A stretch of 64,000 bases of DNA. Origin: an uncultured Cryomorphaceae bacterium. GTDB taxonomy: Bacteria > Bacteroidota > Bacteroidia > Flavobacteriales > Schleiferiaceae. The notes under the pieces are model-generated. The model had not been told where the DNA came from. It saw only the letters and a list, made by a program, of their open reading frames with translations, and ran no database searches. Below, piece by piece: positions 10,201-18,009 of the stretch (position 1 is its first letter; each line of letters opens with the position of its first letter). The position numbers and the translations under genes were made by a program. The stretch covers positions 1 through 64,000 of the forward strand of contig CAJVWI010000003.1 of assembly GCA_913009655.1 (NCBI GenBank). Direction: 5' to 3'.

Positions 10201-10386
10201 GCTCAGTTCAAAGGTTCAGATAAAAAAGCTATTCAAAATGAAGTTCAGACCGATTTGCAATTCATGCAAATGCTTGCAAGAATGCTCATGCAATATGAAT
10301 ATAATAATGAGCCTTTGACTCAAGAAGAATATGGTAATGTTGAGTTGATAAGACTTTATGAAGAGCTAGCGGAATTATGCAGTTAA
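7300..10386 (+). CDS. DUF2723 membrane protein, TMEM260/PMT-like GT-C glycosyltransferase
   Basis: A 1028-residue polytopic protein. The N-terminal ~350 residues hold about ten hydrophobic segments and begin with the family signature 'VSFWDCGEYIATSVKLQ' and 'GHPPGAPVFQL' (~32-60). A second membrane block spans ~500-605. A large exposed region follows with 'GDNDTFPLWYVQ' (~635), and a helical TPR-like end (~880-1028). The DUF2723 family includes TMEM260, a protein O-mannosyltransferase in animals, and is related to GT-C enzymes using polyprenyl-phosphate sugars. The likely job is transfer of a sugar to envelope proteins from the outer face of the inner membrane. The polyprenol-phosphate mannose synthase at 24589-25314 could supply its donor; that link is inference. 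Confidence 0.85.
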   Translation: MNFSFKQVNSFTGWLTFLIALFTYVSTLEPTVSFWDCGEYIATSVKLQVGHPPGAPVFQLVANVLSQLALGDVSRQAFYVNMVSGLSSAFTIPFLFWTITMLGRKLFSTVDISKSQEIILLGSGLVGALAFTFSDSFWFSAVEGEVYAMSSCFTAIAFWAVLKWESVVDTDEYANRWLLLIAYLTGLSVGIHILVFLTIPSVVMIYFYKKFPDVNWKKWVLANAASIGILGLVFAIIIPFVLSLFGWLEITAVNSLSMPKNSGSFIAVLLLGGAIYFGITWAKRNNRPLISQGIHALVFLLIGYSSFIVLAVRSNANTPIDENNPEDAMALLSYYNRDQYGDWPILFGQSFNSQLDNKKPYTDGPPAYAFSKESGEYEITNNGKASKPNYSKNDIGFFPRMWSDQANHVENYQKLMGVKKTDKMQFKDHFRFFVDYQVGQMWFRYFMWNFSGRQNDDQNRYELTKGNWITGISFIDEMRLGPQDNLPAHFLSNPSRNVYFGLPLILGLAGLYFQAKRDKRNAWVVTLLFLFTGLAIVVYTNHKPFEPRERDYAFVGSFYVFAIWIGLGVIAIYEWLGKYRSSLSASIITVIALIIPSLMAAQNWDDHDRSDRYTAREIAKMYLNSCEPNAILFTNGDNDTFPLWYVQEVEGYRTDVRIVNLSLLNTDWYIDMMKRKFYDGDAVPFSLEKKDYVQGTRDVLYYQDLKISGRWYAKDFINYALRNDDGVFFTAFPNTQSPKKLQFFPMKKLRIPVDKSAVISNGVVSDTSKIVDFIDWNWNSNVISKRDLMLIDLISNNNWSRPIYFSTTVGSSASSFFWLQKYFRLEGLAYRFVPVVTEGSGNQFDFGSVNADKMLSVMYNPENDENKFNFGNMEKPEVFLDETVRRSTFNLRINYGRLASELSRLGRNQEALNVLDFAMEKMPVNKLGYDYFFLNLIEGYYQAGAKEKAMNYVQDFSNAMEEELRYYAQFKGSDKKAIQNEVQTDLQFMQMLARMLMQYEYNNEPLTQEEYGNVELIRLYEELAELCS

Positions 10387-10515
10387 TCTTGAATAATCTT
10401 TGGATATGCATTAGGATTAAAGTTCGTAATATATTTTTATGACCATCTGATTTTTGAATATATCATATTTAGTTTTTTTTATAAATATTCTTTCCAAAGA
10501 ATTCTTTTTAGAGCC

Positions 10516-10532
10516 TAATAGGTTAGTTATTA
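10516..10532. promoter_or_regulatory. Putative TetR operator upstream of the SulP/carbonic anhydrase operon
   Basis: TAATAGGTTAGTTATTA is a near-palindrome (TAATAG-N5-TTATTA, one mismatch in the arms). It matches the perfect palindrome at the tetR promoter (33930-33946) in length and half-sites (12 of 17 bases). It ends 4 bases before a candidate -7 box, a position suited to repression. The functional assignment is inference. Confidence 0.35.
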
Positions 10533-10536
10533 TGTC

Positions 10537-10544
10537 TACTTTCG
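10537..10544 (+). promoter_or_regulatory. Candidate -7 promoter box of the SulP/carbonic anhydrase operon
   Basis: TACTTTCG differs by one base from TAnnTTTG and lies 22 bases before the TTG start of the SulP gene. The 180-base gap upstream holds otherwise only AT-rich sequence. Confidence 0.3.
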
Positions 10545-10566
10545 CGCGCTAACTAGTTATAGAATA

Positions 10567-12174
10567 TTGAAATCAATTACTGAGTTTTTTGAGCGGTCCC
10601 AAGGGACTATTAAAGATGACATTTTATCGGGAATAACAGTTGCTTTGGCTCTAGTTCCTGAGGCAGTGGCTTTCGCTTTTGTGGCAGGCATACCACCCGT
10701 CGTAGGCCTTTATGGGGCATTTATAATGGGGATTATTACTTCTGTATTTGGAGGTCGCCCCGGCATGATTTCTGGAGCAACAGGAGCAATGGCTGTAGTT
10801 ATGGTACACTTAATTAGTGAGGGTAACGCTTTGACATCCGGAGGAGAATTCATGGGATTACAATACTTATTTGCAACTCTTATCTTGACAGGAATTTTTC
10901 AGGCTCTTGCTGGTTTTTTAAAGATGGGAAAATTTGTTAGAATGATACCTAGTTCCGTGATGATGGGGTTTGTCAATGGTTTAGCAATTGTAATATTTCT
11001 ATCCCAGCTTGGCATGTTTAAAACTAAGGGAGAATGGCTTACAGGATCATCTCTTTATATTATGCTTGGATTGGTGAGTCTAACTATGTCAATTATGTTT
11101 TTTCTACCTAAACTAACTAAGAACATACCTGGAGCATTAACTGCTATTGTATTGGTGTCATCAATAGTTATTCTTGGGGACATAGACACTTCTACAGTAA
11201 AGTCATTTATTACTGAAGGCGGTGGTGAAGGCATTAAAGCAGGTTTACCAAGTTTTAATATTCCTCTTATTCCAATTGGTTTGGAGACACTAAAATTTAT
11301 AATACCTTATGCTTTAATACTTGCAGCCATAGGTTTAATCGAGTCACTAATGACATTGAACCTTGTTGATGAATTAACCGAGACTCATGGTAGTGGAAAT
11401 AAAGAATGCATTGCTCAAGGAGGGGCTAATATTTTAAATGGATTTTTTGGCGGGATGGGAGGATGCGCTATGATCGGTCAATCTATAATAAATATCAAAT
11501 CTGGAGGTCGAGGAAGACTTTCGGGGATTGTTGCGTCTTTATCGCTGTTATGTTTTATCCTATTTGCTTCTGAATATATTGAAATGATTCCAATTGCTGC
11601 ATTGGTCGGAGTTATGTTTATGGTTGTTATTGGAACATTTGCCTGGAATTCTCTAAAAATATGGAATAAGGTGCCGCTAACTGATGTTTTTGTAATTATC
11701 ATAGTAACAACAATGACTGTATTTTTTGATTTAGCTATTGCTGTTATAACAGGAGTAGTTATTTCAGCGTTAGCTTTTTCATGGCAAAATGCATTGAAGA
11801 TTAGAGCAAGGAAACATATTGACCAACATGGAATTAAGCATTATGAGATTTTTGGCCCACTGTTTTTTGGATCGATAAATTTATTTAATTCTAAGTTTGA
11901 TGTAAAAGATGATCCTAACGAAGTAGTCGTGGATTTTGCAGAATCCAAAGTTGTAGATCAATCTGCAATTGAAGCTTTAAATAAATTGGCGGAAAGATAC
12001 CTTAGCAATGGCAAGTCAATCCATTTGCGTCATCTCTCCCCTGATTGTGTGAAATTGATAAAAAAGGCTGAAAAAATATGTGATGTAAACGTTTTAGAGG
12101 ACCCCAATTATTTCGTTTCCATAGATAATTACAGACGTGCTATGCTTAAAATAAGTGCCGAAAGGAATATTTAA
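10567..12174 (+). CDS. SulP family anion transporter with STAS domain (candidate bicarbonate transporter)
   Basis: A 535-residue SulP/SLC26 permease: an N-terminal transport domain with about 12-14 hydrophobic segments ('DDILSGITVALALVPEAVAFAFVAGI', split here by family convention) and a C-terminal STAS domain from ~430, with 'VVDFAESKVVDQSAIEALNKL'. The start codon is TTG; the frame is closed by TAG at 10519 and no ATG or GTG lies between, so TTG at 10567 is the only sensible start. SulP proteins carry sulfate, bicarbonate or other anions. A beta-carbonic anhydrase 70 bases downstream favours bicarbonate, as in known SulP-carbonic anhydrase pairings, but the substrate is not proven. Confidence 0.92.
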   Translation: MKSITEFFERSQGTIKDDILSGITVALALVPEAVAFAFVAGIPPVVGLYGAFIMGIITSVFGGRPGMISGATGAMAVVMVHLISEGNALTSGGEFMGLQYLFATLILTGIFQALAGFLKMGKFVRMIPSSVMMGFVNGLAIVIFLSQLGMFKTKGEWLTGSSLYIMLGLVSLTMSIMFFLPKLTKNIPGALTAIVLVSSIVILGDIDTSTVKSFITEGGGEGIKAGLPSFNIPLIPIGLETLKFIIPYALILAAIGLIESLMTLNLVDELTETHGSGNKECIAQGGANILNGFFGGMGGCAMIGQSIINIKSGGRGRLSGIVASLSLLCFILFASEYIEMIPIAALVGVMFMVVIGTFAWNSLKIWNKVPLTDVFVIIIVTTMTVFFDLAIAVITGVVISALAFSWQNALKIRARKHIDQHGIKHYEIFGPLFFGSINLFNSKFDVKDDPNEVVVDFAESKVVDQSAIEALNKLAERYLSNGKSIHLRHLSPDCVKLIKKAEKICDVNVLEDPNYFVSIDNYRRAMLKISAERNI

Positions 12175-12244
12175 TATTCCAATATTTTTTTGGTCTTATT
12201 TTTGATTTTAAACTTTTCAAAAAACTCCTTAAAAAAATATCATT

Positions 12245-12874
12245 ATGAATGCCCAAACTAAAGAATCCCAGAATAATATAACTCCTCAAATGTCAATTGA
12301 TATTTTAAAGCAGGGGAATCTGAGGTTTCAAAAGAACATAAAAGCCGATCGGAATCTAATTGAACAGGTTACTGAAACTAGCACTGGACAGTTTCCCTTT
12401 GCTACAATATTAAGTTGTATTGATTCTAGGGTTTCATCAGAATTAATATTTGATCAAGGAATTGGCGATATTTTCAGTGTTCGAATAGCAGGCAATTTTG
12501 TGAATGATGATATTTTGGGAAGCATGGAGTTTGCATGCAAACTAGCAGGAACGAAATTAATTGTTGTTTTAGGGCATACGGCATGTGGCGCTGTAAAGGG
12601 GGCATGTGACGACGCGAAACTAGGCAAGTTAACTGGAATGTTGGAGAAAATAAAGCCAGCTGTGAAAGCTGTTAAAACTCCAGAAGATAATAGTTTGCGA
12701 AATTCTTCTAACATCGACTTTGTTAACAAAGTGGCTAAAGAAAATGTGCATTTAACTATTGAAGCAATACTCAGAGAGAGTGATGTTTTAAAAGAGATGC
12801 ATGATTCAAAAGAATTAAAAATTGTTGGAGGAATGTATCGCATTCAAGATGGCGGAGTAGAATTCTTTGAATAA
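12245..12874 (+). CDS. Beta-class carbonic anhydrase
   Basis: A 209-residue zinc enzyme interconverting CO2 and bicarbonate. The zinc ligands are C58, H111 and C114 ('SCIDSRV' and 'GHTACGAV'), with the D60-R62 catalytic dyad in CxDSR, as in beta-class enzymes. No signal peptide is present, so it acts in the cytoplasm. Its position between a SulP transporter and a DUF2490 outer-membrane protein suggests a role in inorganic carbon handling, for example supplying bicarbonate for carboxylation reactions. Confidence 0.95.
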   Translation: MNAQTKESQNNITPQMSIDILKQGNLRFQKNIKADRNLIEQVTETSTGQFPFATILSCIDSRVSSELIFDQGIGDIFSVRIAGNFVNDDILGSMEFACKLAGTKLIVVLGHTACGAVKGACDDAKLGKLTGMLEKIKPAVKAVKTPEDNSLRNSSNIDFVNKVAKENVHLTIEAILRESDVLKEMHDSKELKIVGGMYRIQDGGVEFFE

Positions 12875-12887
12875 ACTAGACAACTTG

Positions 12888-13559
12888 ATGAAATATTTTG
12901 GAAAAGAGTCCTTTTTAGGGTTGTTGATCTGTGTTTTTATTTTACCTAGTGCACTTAAGGCTCAACAAAGCGATTTAGGTAATTGGTTAATATATATTGG
13001 TAGTAAAAAAATAAATCAAGATTGGAATTGGCATCATGAGATTCAGCACCGAAATTATAATTTTTTTGGCGACTTAGAGCAGCTTTTACTAAGGACGGGA
13101 TTGGGCTATACTTTTAGTAATAAAAATCAAAATTTACTATTGGGTTATGGTTATATTTTATCTCAAAATTATGATGAATTAGTGGAGGAGGTTCCTATAA
13201 ATGAGCACCGAATTTTTCAACAATTTATTTCAAAACAAAAAATTAACCACCTTCAATTAGGTCACCGATTTCGTCTAGAGCAAAGATTTATAGAGTCAGA
13301 ATTTAAAATGCGCTTTCGCTACTTTATAAGTGCTCGTTTTCCATTCAAGAAGGGAAAAGAGAATAAATTCTATTTATCAGGTTACAATGAGTTTTTTCTG
13401 AGTATAGAAGAGAATTTTTTTGATAGAAATCGACTTTATGGAGGTGTCGGGTACAAATTATCAGAAGGGATTAACCTCGAGTTGGGTTATATGAATCAAT
13501 TTTTACAAGGATCCTCCAGTCGAGATCAGTTAAATCTAATAATGTTTTTGAATTTATAG
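12888..13559 (+). CDS. DUF2490 family outer-membrane beta-barrel protein
   Basis: A 223-residue protein with a signal peptide ending near 'LKAQQ'. The mature part has alternating amphipathic strands and aromatic residues ('LGNWLIYIGSKKINQDWNWHHEIQ'), typical of DUF2490, a family predicted to form small outer-membrane barrels. The start at ATG 12888 is preferred over an in-frame TTG at 12867 because it puts the signal peptide at the N terminus and leaves a 13-base gap after the carbonic anhydrase. It is third in the SulP-carbonic anhydrase operon, so it may be an outer-membrane channel or accessory of that system; this is inference. The C terminus reaches within 8 bases of the convergent hpd gene. 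Confidence 0.82.
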   Translation: MKYFGKESFLGLLICVFILPSALKAQQSDLGNWLIYIGSKKINQDWNWHHEIQHRNYNFFGDLEQLLLRTGLGYTFSNKNQNLLLGYGYILSQNYDELVEEVPINEHRIFQQFISKQKINHLQLGHRFRLEQRFIESEFKMRFRYFISARFPFKKGKENKFYLSGYNEFFLSIEENFFDRNRLYGGVGYKLSEGINLELGYMNQFLQGSSSRDQLNLIMFLNL

Positions 13560-13567
13560 ATACTCTT

Positions 13568-14707
13568 TTACAAGGTTCCTCGATTTTCTTGTTCTCTTTC
13601 AATTGCTTCAAACAATGCTTTGAAATTCCCTTTTCCAAAAGATTTGGCTCCTTTTCTTTGGATTATTTCAAAAAATACAGTCGGCCTATCCATTAATGGT
13701 TTTGTGAAAATTTGTAATAAATACCCTTCTTCATCTCTATCAATTAAAATGCCTAAATCTCTTAAAGGGCGTATGTCTTCATCAATTTCTCCTACCCTGT
13801 CCAAAACGTCATCATAATATGATTTAGGCACTTGAAGAAAATCAACACCTCGATCTCGTAATTCATTAACAGTATGAACTATATCGTCAGTTGCTAATGC
13901 CAGGTGTTGAACCCCAGGGCCATTATAGAAATCTATATATTCCTCAATCTGTGATTTTTTTCGACCCTCTGCTGGTTCGTTAATCGGGAATTTAATTCTA
14001 CCATTTCCATTGGTCATAACCTTTGACATCAAGGCAGTATATTCTGTTGAAATATCCTTATCGTCAAAGGATACGAGTTGGGCAAAGCCCATAACCTCTT
14101 TATAATACTTGACCCAAGTATTCATCTCATTCCATCCAACATTTCCAACCATGTGGTCGATAAACTTAAGCCCTGTGCTATCGGGACTATATTCTGAGGA
14201 ATATTTGACAAAACCAGGTAAAAATGTGCCAGTATAATTCGACCTTTCTATAAAAATATGTACGGTGTCACCGTATGTTTTTATGCCTGAGAGAATGACA
14301 TATCCGTTATCATCTTTTAGTTTATAAGGCTCAAATGCAGACTCAGCTCCCCTACTTGTAGTTTCTTTCCAGCTCTTTGTCGCATCGTCAACCCAAATTG
14401 CCATATTTTTAACACCATCACCGTGTTTAATAAGATGCTCATTTATTTCATTTTCAGTGATTAGAGACGAAGTTAAAACCAAAATAATTTTATCTTGTTT
14501 TAAGACATATGAAGTCCTGTCTTTCAATCCGGTCTCTAGGCCGGCGTAAGCATAATCTTGAAATCCGAATGCTGTTTTAAAAAAGTGTGCAGACTGTTTC
14601 GAATTACCCACATAAAACTCAATATAATCGGTCCCATTTAAAGGGAGATAATCCTCAGCTTCAATATTTTCTATTGGCAGCTTTAAGGAAGTGTTATCGT
14701 AATTCAT
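13568..14707 (-). CDS. hpd: 4-hydroxyphenylpyruvate dioxygenase
   Basis: A 379-residue non-heme iron dioxygenase converting 4-hydroxyphenylpyruvate to homogentisate, the second step of tyrosine breakdown. It has the two-lobed VOC fold; the active C-terminal lobe carries the iron ligands H185 ('FIDHMVGN'), H268 ('GVQHLALATDD') and E347 ('FFEIIQRKG'). Length matches bacterial HPDs. It lies 45 bases downstream of hmgA, which encodes the next enzyme in the pathway, so the pair is almost certainly co-transcribed. The final enzyme, fumarylacetoacetase, is not in the window. Confidence 0.96.
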   Translation of the reverse strand: MNYDNTSLKLPIENIEAEDYLPLNGTDYIEFYVGNSKQSAHFFKTAFGFQDYAYAGLETGLKDRTSYVLKQDKIILVLTSSLITENEINEHLIKHGDGVKNMAIWVDDATKSWKETTSRGAESAFEPYKLKDDNGYVILSGIKTYGDTVHIFIERSNYTGTFLPGFVKYSSEYSPDSTGLKFIDHMVGNVGWNEMNTWVKYYKEVMGFAQLVSFDDKDISTEYTALMSKVMTNGNGRIKFPINEPAEGRKKSQIEEYIDFYNGPGVQHLALATDDIVHTVNELRDRGVDFLQVPKSYYDDVLDRVGEIDEDIRPLRDLGILIDRDEEGYLLQIFTKPLMDRPTVFFEIIQRKGAKSFGKGNFKALFEAIEREQENRGTL

Positions 14708-14752
14708 ATTTTTTTACGTTGATTATAATATTATGCTTAATGTTTAGCCTTC

Positions 14753-15907
14753 TCAATCAAGCCAGGATTTCCAATATTCTTTTAGTTCAATGTCCAATGC
14801 AGCCTGGGTGACTTTTAAGGGCTTAAAGGTATCAACCATAACCGCTAGTTCTGAGGTTTCTTTTTGGCCAATGGATCTTTCATAAGCCCCAGGGTGAGGG
14901 CCATGAGGAATGCCTCCGGGATGCAGACTTATGTAGCCATTCTCTACATGATTTCTTGACATAAAGTCACCATCAACATAGTATAATACTTCATCGGAAT
15001 CTATATTACTATGATTATATGGGGCAGGTATAGATTTTGGATGGTAGTCGTAAAGTCTTGGTGCAAAAGTACAAATCACAAAATTATTCGCCTCAAATGT
15101 TTGATGAACCGGGGGAGGCTGATGAATTCGACCAGTTATTGGTTCAAAATTTAAAGCAGAAAATATATATGGATAGCAGTAGCCATCCCATCCGACGACA
15201 TCAAAAGGGTGACTTGCATAGCTTATGTCATGGAGAAGTCCTTCTTTTTTTATTTTGATAAGAAATTCACCCCTTTCATTATTTGTTTCCAGATTTTTAG
15301 GCAATTTTATATCCCGCTCACAAAAGGGTGAATTTTCAAGAAGTTGACCAAATTCATTCCGATACCTCTTAGGAGTAATGATCGGAGATTTGCTCTCAAT
15401 AATTAATAATTTATTATGATCATTGTCAAATTCAATTTGATAGATTGTCCCTCTAGGAATAATCACATAATCTGCATATTTAAATCTTAATTCACCAAAC
15501 ATAGTTTTGAGGGTTCCCGTTCCTTTGTGGATAAAAAGAACCTCATCACAATCAGAGTTTTTATAAAAGTAATCCGCTTTCCCTTTTTTGGGTGAGGCAA
15601 GATCCATTTGTACATCATTATTGAAAAGCACAGGTGTTCGTGCTTTGATAAAGTCGTTTTTAGGTTTAACGTTAAATCCTTGAAGCATCCTACTGACGAT
15701 ATTATTATTTATCGCTGGCTTTGGCTTTAGATTAATAGTATCTCCTATTTTTGATACCATTGTTGGACGGTGATAATGATAAAGAAGAGAGCTGACACCA
15801 TGAAAACCTTCCGTCCCAAATAATTGCTCGTAATAGAGGTCTCCATTTGATTTTTCGTGAATAGTATGTCTTTTCTCAGGTACGGAACCAATTTTATGAT
15901 ATAACAT
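14753..15907 (-). CDS. hmgA: Homogentisate 1,2-dioxygenase
   Basis: A 384-residue cupin-type non-heme iron enzyme that opens the ring of homogentisate to maleylacetoacetate in tyrosine catabolism. The C-terminal half has the family block 'HQPPPVHQTFEANNFVIC' (~262-279) and 'APYNHSNIDSDEVLYYVDGD' (~295-314), with H299 and E306, and 'HPGGIPHGPHPGA' (329-341); these probably provide the 2-His-1-Glu iron site. The shorter bacterial form is expected at this length. It starts 5 bases after the trhO stop and runs into hpd 45 bases on, so the three form one transcription unit. Confidence 0.94.
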   Translation of the reverse strand: MLYHKIGSVPEKRHTIHEKSNGDLYYEQLFGTEGFHGVSSLLYHYHRPTMVSKIGDTINLKPKPAINNNIVSRMLQGFNVKPKNDFIKARTPVLFNNDVQMDLASPKKGKADYFYKNSDCDEVLFIHKGTGTLKTMFGELRFKYADYVIIPRGTIYQIEFDNDHNKLLIIESKSPIITPKRYRNEFGQLLENSPFCERDIKLPKNLETNNERGEFLIKIKKEGLLHDISYASHPFDVVGWDGYCYPYIFSALNFEPITGRIHQPPPVHQTFEANNFVICTFAPRLYDYHPKSIPAPYNHSNIDSDEVLYYVDGDFMSRNHVENGYISLHPGGIPHGPHPGAYERSIGQKETSELAVMVDTFKPLKVTQAALDIELKEYWKSWLD

Positions 15908-15912
15908 TTAGA

Positions 15913-16956
15913 CTATTTTTTTAATGAATGTGATCTGTAGAACCTCTTATCTCGTTTTTCTGTTCCTCTTTTGCGACGAATTAATGCCTGTTCTTGCTCT
16001 GGTAAAGTAATAATTTTTTGGCACTCGCTTGAGCATGTTATTTCTGTTTCATCCTGACAGTTTTTACATTGAATAAAAAGTAAGTTACAAGACTTATTCG
16101 AACAATTTACATGAGTGTCATTTGGCTCACCACATTGGTGACAGTTTGAAATTACATCTTTGGAAATAGCCTCACCAAGGCGTTCATCAAAGACAAAATT
16201 TTTCCCTTTAAATTTGTTTTCAAGCTCTTCCTCATTTACCTGTCTGGCATAATCAATAATCCCACCATGAAGTTGATTCACATCCTGAAAGCCATGATGC
16301 TTTAAAAAAGAAGATGTTTTTTCACATCTTATGCCACCTGTGCAATAAAGAAGTACAGGGTTGTTCTCTTGACCTTTTAGTATATCCAAGACTTCCGGTA
16401 ATTCCTCTCGAAATGTTTCAGATTTAGGGAGAATAGAGCCTGAGAAGTGACCTATTTCACTTTCATAATAATTGCGCATGTCAACAACAATGCTATTCTC
16501 TTTGTCCATCAGGGCATTCCATGATTTCGCATCCAAATGTTTTCCAACATTAGTGACATCATAGTCTTGCATTGTTAATCCGTCAGCTACTATTTGTTTA
16601 CGGACTTTAATGCTAAGCTTGAAAAATGATCCCCCATTATCTTCAATTGCAATTTTGAATGCAATATTTTTGAATTCCTCCCAGTCTTCGAGCTGATTTA
16701 TAAATTTCTGCCAATTATGCTCAGGGACACTCATCTGAGCATTTACGCCTTCATGAGCGATATAAATTCGTCCAAAGCATTCTAATAACATCCATTTTTC
16801 ATATAATGAATCACGAAATCCTTGAGGGTTCTTTATTTCTACATACCTGTAGAATGATAGAGTCTTTCTAGAGAAAGACTCCTCATTGAGTTGTCGGATT
16901 AAAGTATCACGATCCAATTTATTATGAAGGATCACTTTTGATGTTTTAATAGGCAT
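15913..16956 (-). CDS. trhO: tRNA uridine(34) hydroxylase (rhodanese family, YceA/TrhO)
   Basis: A 347-residue cytoplasmic protein that hydroxylates uridine 34 in tRNAs using O2, the first step to 5-oxyacetyl-type wobble modifications. An N-terminal acylphosphatase-like domain is followed by a rhodanese domain with the active loop 'LYCTGGIRCEKTS' (catalytic C205). The C-terminal part is Cys-rich ('NCHQCGEPNDTHVNC', 'CKNCQDETEITCSSEC'), suggesting a zinc-ribbon-like module as in TrhO proteins. It is the first gene of a unit with hmgA and hpd. A TACCTTTG box ends 5 bases before its ATG, which predicts a leaderless mRNA. Confidence 0.93.
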   Translation of the reverse strand: MPIKTSKVILHNKLDRDTLIRQLNEESFSRKTLSFYRYVEIKNPQGFRDSLYEKWMLLECFGRIYIAHEGVNAQMSVPEHNWQKFINQLEDWEEFKNIAFKIAIEDNGGSFFKLSIKVRKQIVADGLTMQDYDVTNVGKHLDAKSWNALMDKENSIVVDMRNYYESEIGHFSGSILPKSETFREELPEVLDILKGQENNPVLLYCTGGIRCEKTSSFLKHHGFQDVNQLHGGIIDYARQVNEEELENKFKGKNFVFDERLGEAISKDVISNCHQCGEPNDTHVNCSNKSCNLLFIQCKNCQDETEITCSSECQKIITLPEQEQALIRRKRGTEKRDKRFYRSHSLKK

Positions 16957-16961
16957 GATTG

Positions 16962-16969
16962 CAAAGGTA
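16962..16969 (-). promoter_or_regulatory. -7 promoter box of trhO-hmgA-hpd
   Basis: On the minus strand this reads TACCTTTG, an exact TAnnTTTG match. Only 5 bases separate it from the trhO ATG, so the predicted start of transcription falls on or next to the start codon. Confidence 0.65.
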
Positions 16970-17033
16970 TAAATTCAATTCAGGAATGAAATTTGGATAA
17001 TTCGCTAATTGAAATTGTATTTAGGATTAAATA

Positions 17034-17048
17034 ATAGATATTATCTAT
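17034..17048. promoter_or_regulatory. Perfect palindrome upstream of the threonine dehydrogenase promoter
   Basis: ATAGATA-T-TATCTAT has 7-bp arms and a 1-base centre. It ends 23 bases before the tdh -7 box, a location suited to a regulator binding site. A short inverted repeat, ACAG-AGG-CTGT (17053-17063), lies between it and the box. Confidence 0.35.
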
Positions 17049-17071
17049 ACCGACAGAGGCTGTTTCCTCGG

Positions 17072-17079
17072 TACATTTG
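17072..17079 (+). promoter_or_regulatory. -7 promoter box of tdh
   Basis: TACATTTG matches TAnnTTTG exactly and is separated from the tdh ATG by only 4 bases, predicting a leaderless message. Confidence 0.6.
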
Positions 17080-17083
17080 GAAG

Positions 17084-18004
17084 ATGGAAAAATCGCTTGT
17101 AATTGGAGCTGCTGGGCAAATTGGGACAGAGTTAGTATCTGAGCTTCGATCAAAAAGAGGTATTGCCAATGTCATTGCCGCTGACCTTAGAGTAGATAAT
17201 TTAGCATCACCATTCTATGAATTAGACGCAACAAATGAATCTGCTCTGCGTGATCTGGTTTTGAATGAGGGAGTTACGGAAATCTATCATCTTGTTGCGA
17301 TACTCAGTGCAACAGGGGAAAAGGCACCAAAAAGAGCGTGGGAATTAAATATGAAAACATTATTGAACATACTTGATTTAGCAAAAGAACGTATAATTCA
17401 ACGTGTTTTTTGGCCTAGCTCGATAGCTGTATTTGGTCCAAGCACGCCTAAGATAAAGACTCCTCAGTTCACTGTAATGGATCCCAATACTGTTTATGGT
17501 ATTTCAAAATCAGCAGGTGAACTTTGGTGTCAGTATTATTTTGAAAATTATGGAGTAGATGTTCGAAGCATTCGTTATCCCGGTTTGATTTCCTGGAAAA
17601 CAATGCCTGGCGGAGGAACAACGGATTATGCCATTGAAATATTTCATTCCGCTCGTAAAGGAATTGATTTCCGCTCATTTTTAGGACCAGATACGCGCTT
17701 ACCCATGATGTATATGGATGACGCTGTGCGGGCTACAATTGAAATAATGGAGGCTGATCCAGACTCAATTAAGATTCGGACAAGTTATAATTTGTCAGGT
17801 GTAGATTTTACTCCAAGAGAATTATTTGATGAAATAAAGAAAATTTATCCTGAATTTAATATCACATTTAAACCAGACTCAAGACAAAAAATCGCTGATT
17901 CTTGGCCTGGAAGTATAGATGATAGTGAAGCTAAATTAGACTGGGGTTGGAATCATAAATTTGATACTAAAGCCATTGTTAAACTAATGTCTGACAATAT
18001 TTAA
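17084..18004 (+). CDS. tdh: L-threonine 3-dehydrogenase, SDR (epimerase-like) type
   Basis: A 306-residue extended SDR. The NAD-binding motif GAAGQIG is at 8-14, and the catalytic tyrosine and lysine are Y138 and K142 ('TVYGISKSAGE'). Blocks 'ILSATGEKAPKRAWELNM', 'PSSIAVFGPSTP', 'VRSIRYPGLISWK' and 'PGGGTTDYAIEIF' are those of the SDR-type L-threonine dehydrogenases described in flavobacteria and animals, which oxidise threonine to 2-amino-3-ketobutyrate. The start at 17084 is chosen over an in-frame TTG at 17009 because it begins the Rossmann strand correctly and sits just after a promoter box. The usual partner kbl is not adjacent. Confidence 0.87.
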   Translation: MEKSLVIGAAGQIGTELVSELRSKRGIANVIAADLRVDNLASPFYELDATNESALRDLVLNEGVTEIYHLVAILSATGEKAPKRAWELNMKTLLNILDLAKERIIQRVFWPSSIAVFGPSTPKIKTPQFTVMDPNTVYGISKSAGELWCQYYFENYGVDVRSIRYPGLISWKTMPGGGTTDYAIEIFHSARKGIDFRSFLGPDTRLPMMYMDDAVRATIEIMEADPDSIKIRTSYNLSGVDFTPRELFDEIKKIYPEFNITFKPDSRQKIADSWPGSIDDSEAKLDWGWNHKFDTKAIVKLMSDNI

Positions 18005-18009
18005 ATCTA

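Noticed and set aside
17009-17083. TTG start 25 codons upstream for tdh
   Set aside because: It would add residues before the Rossmann motif and run through the promoter box and palindrome.
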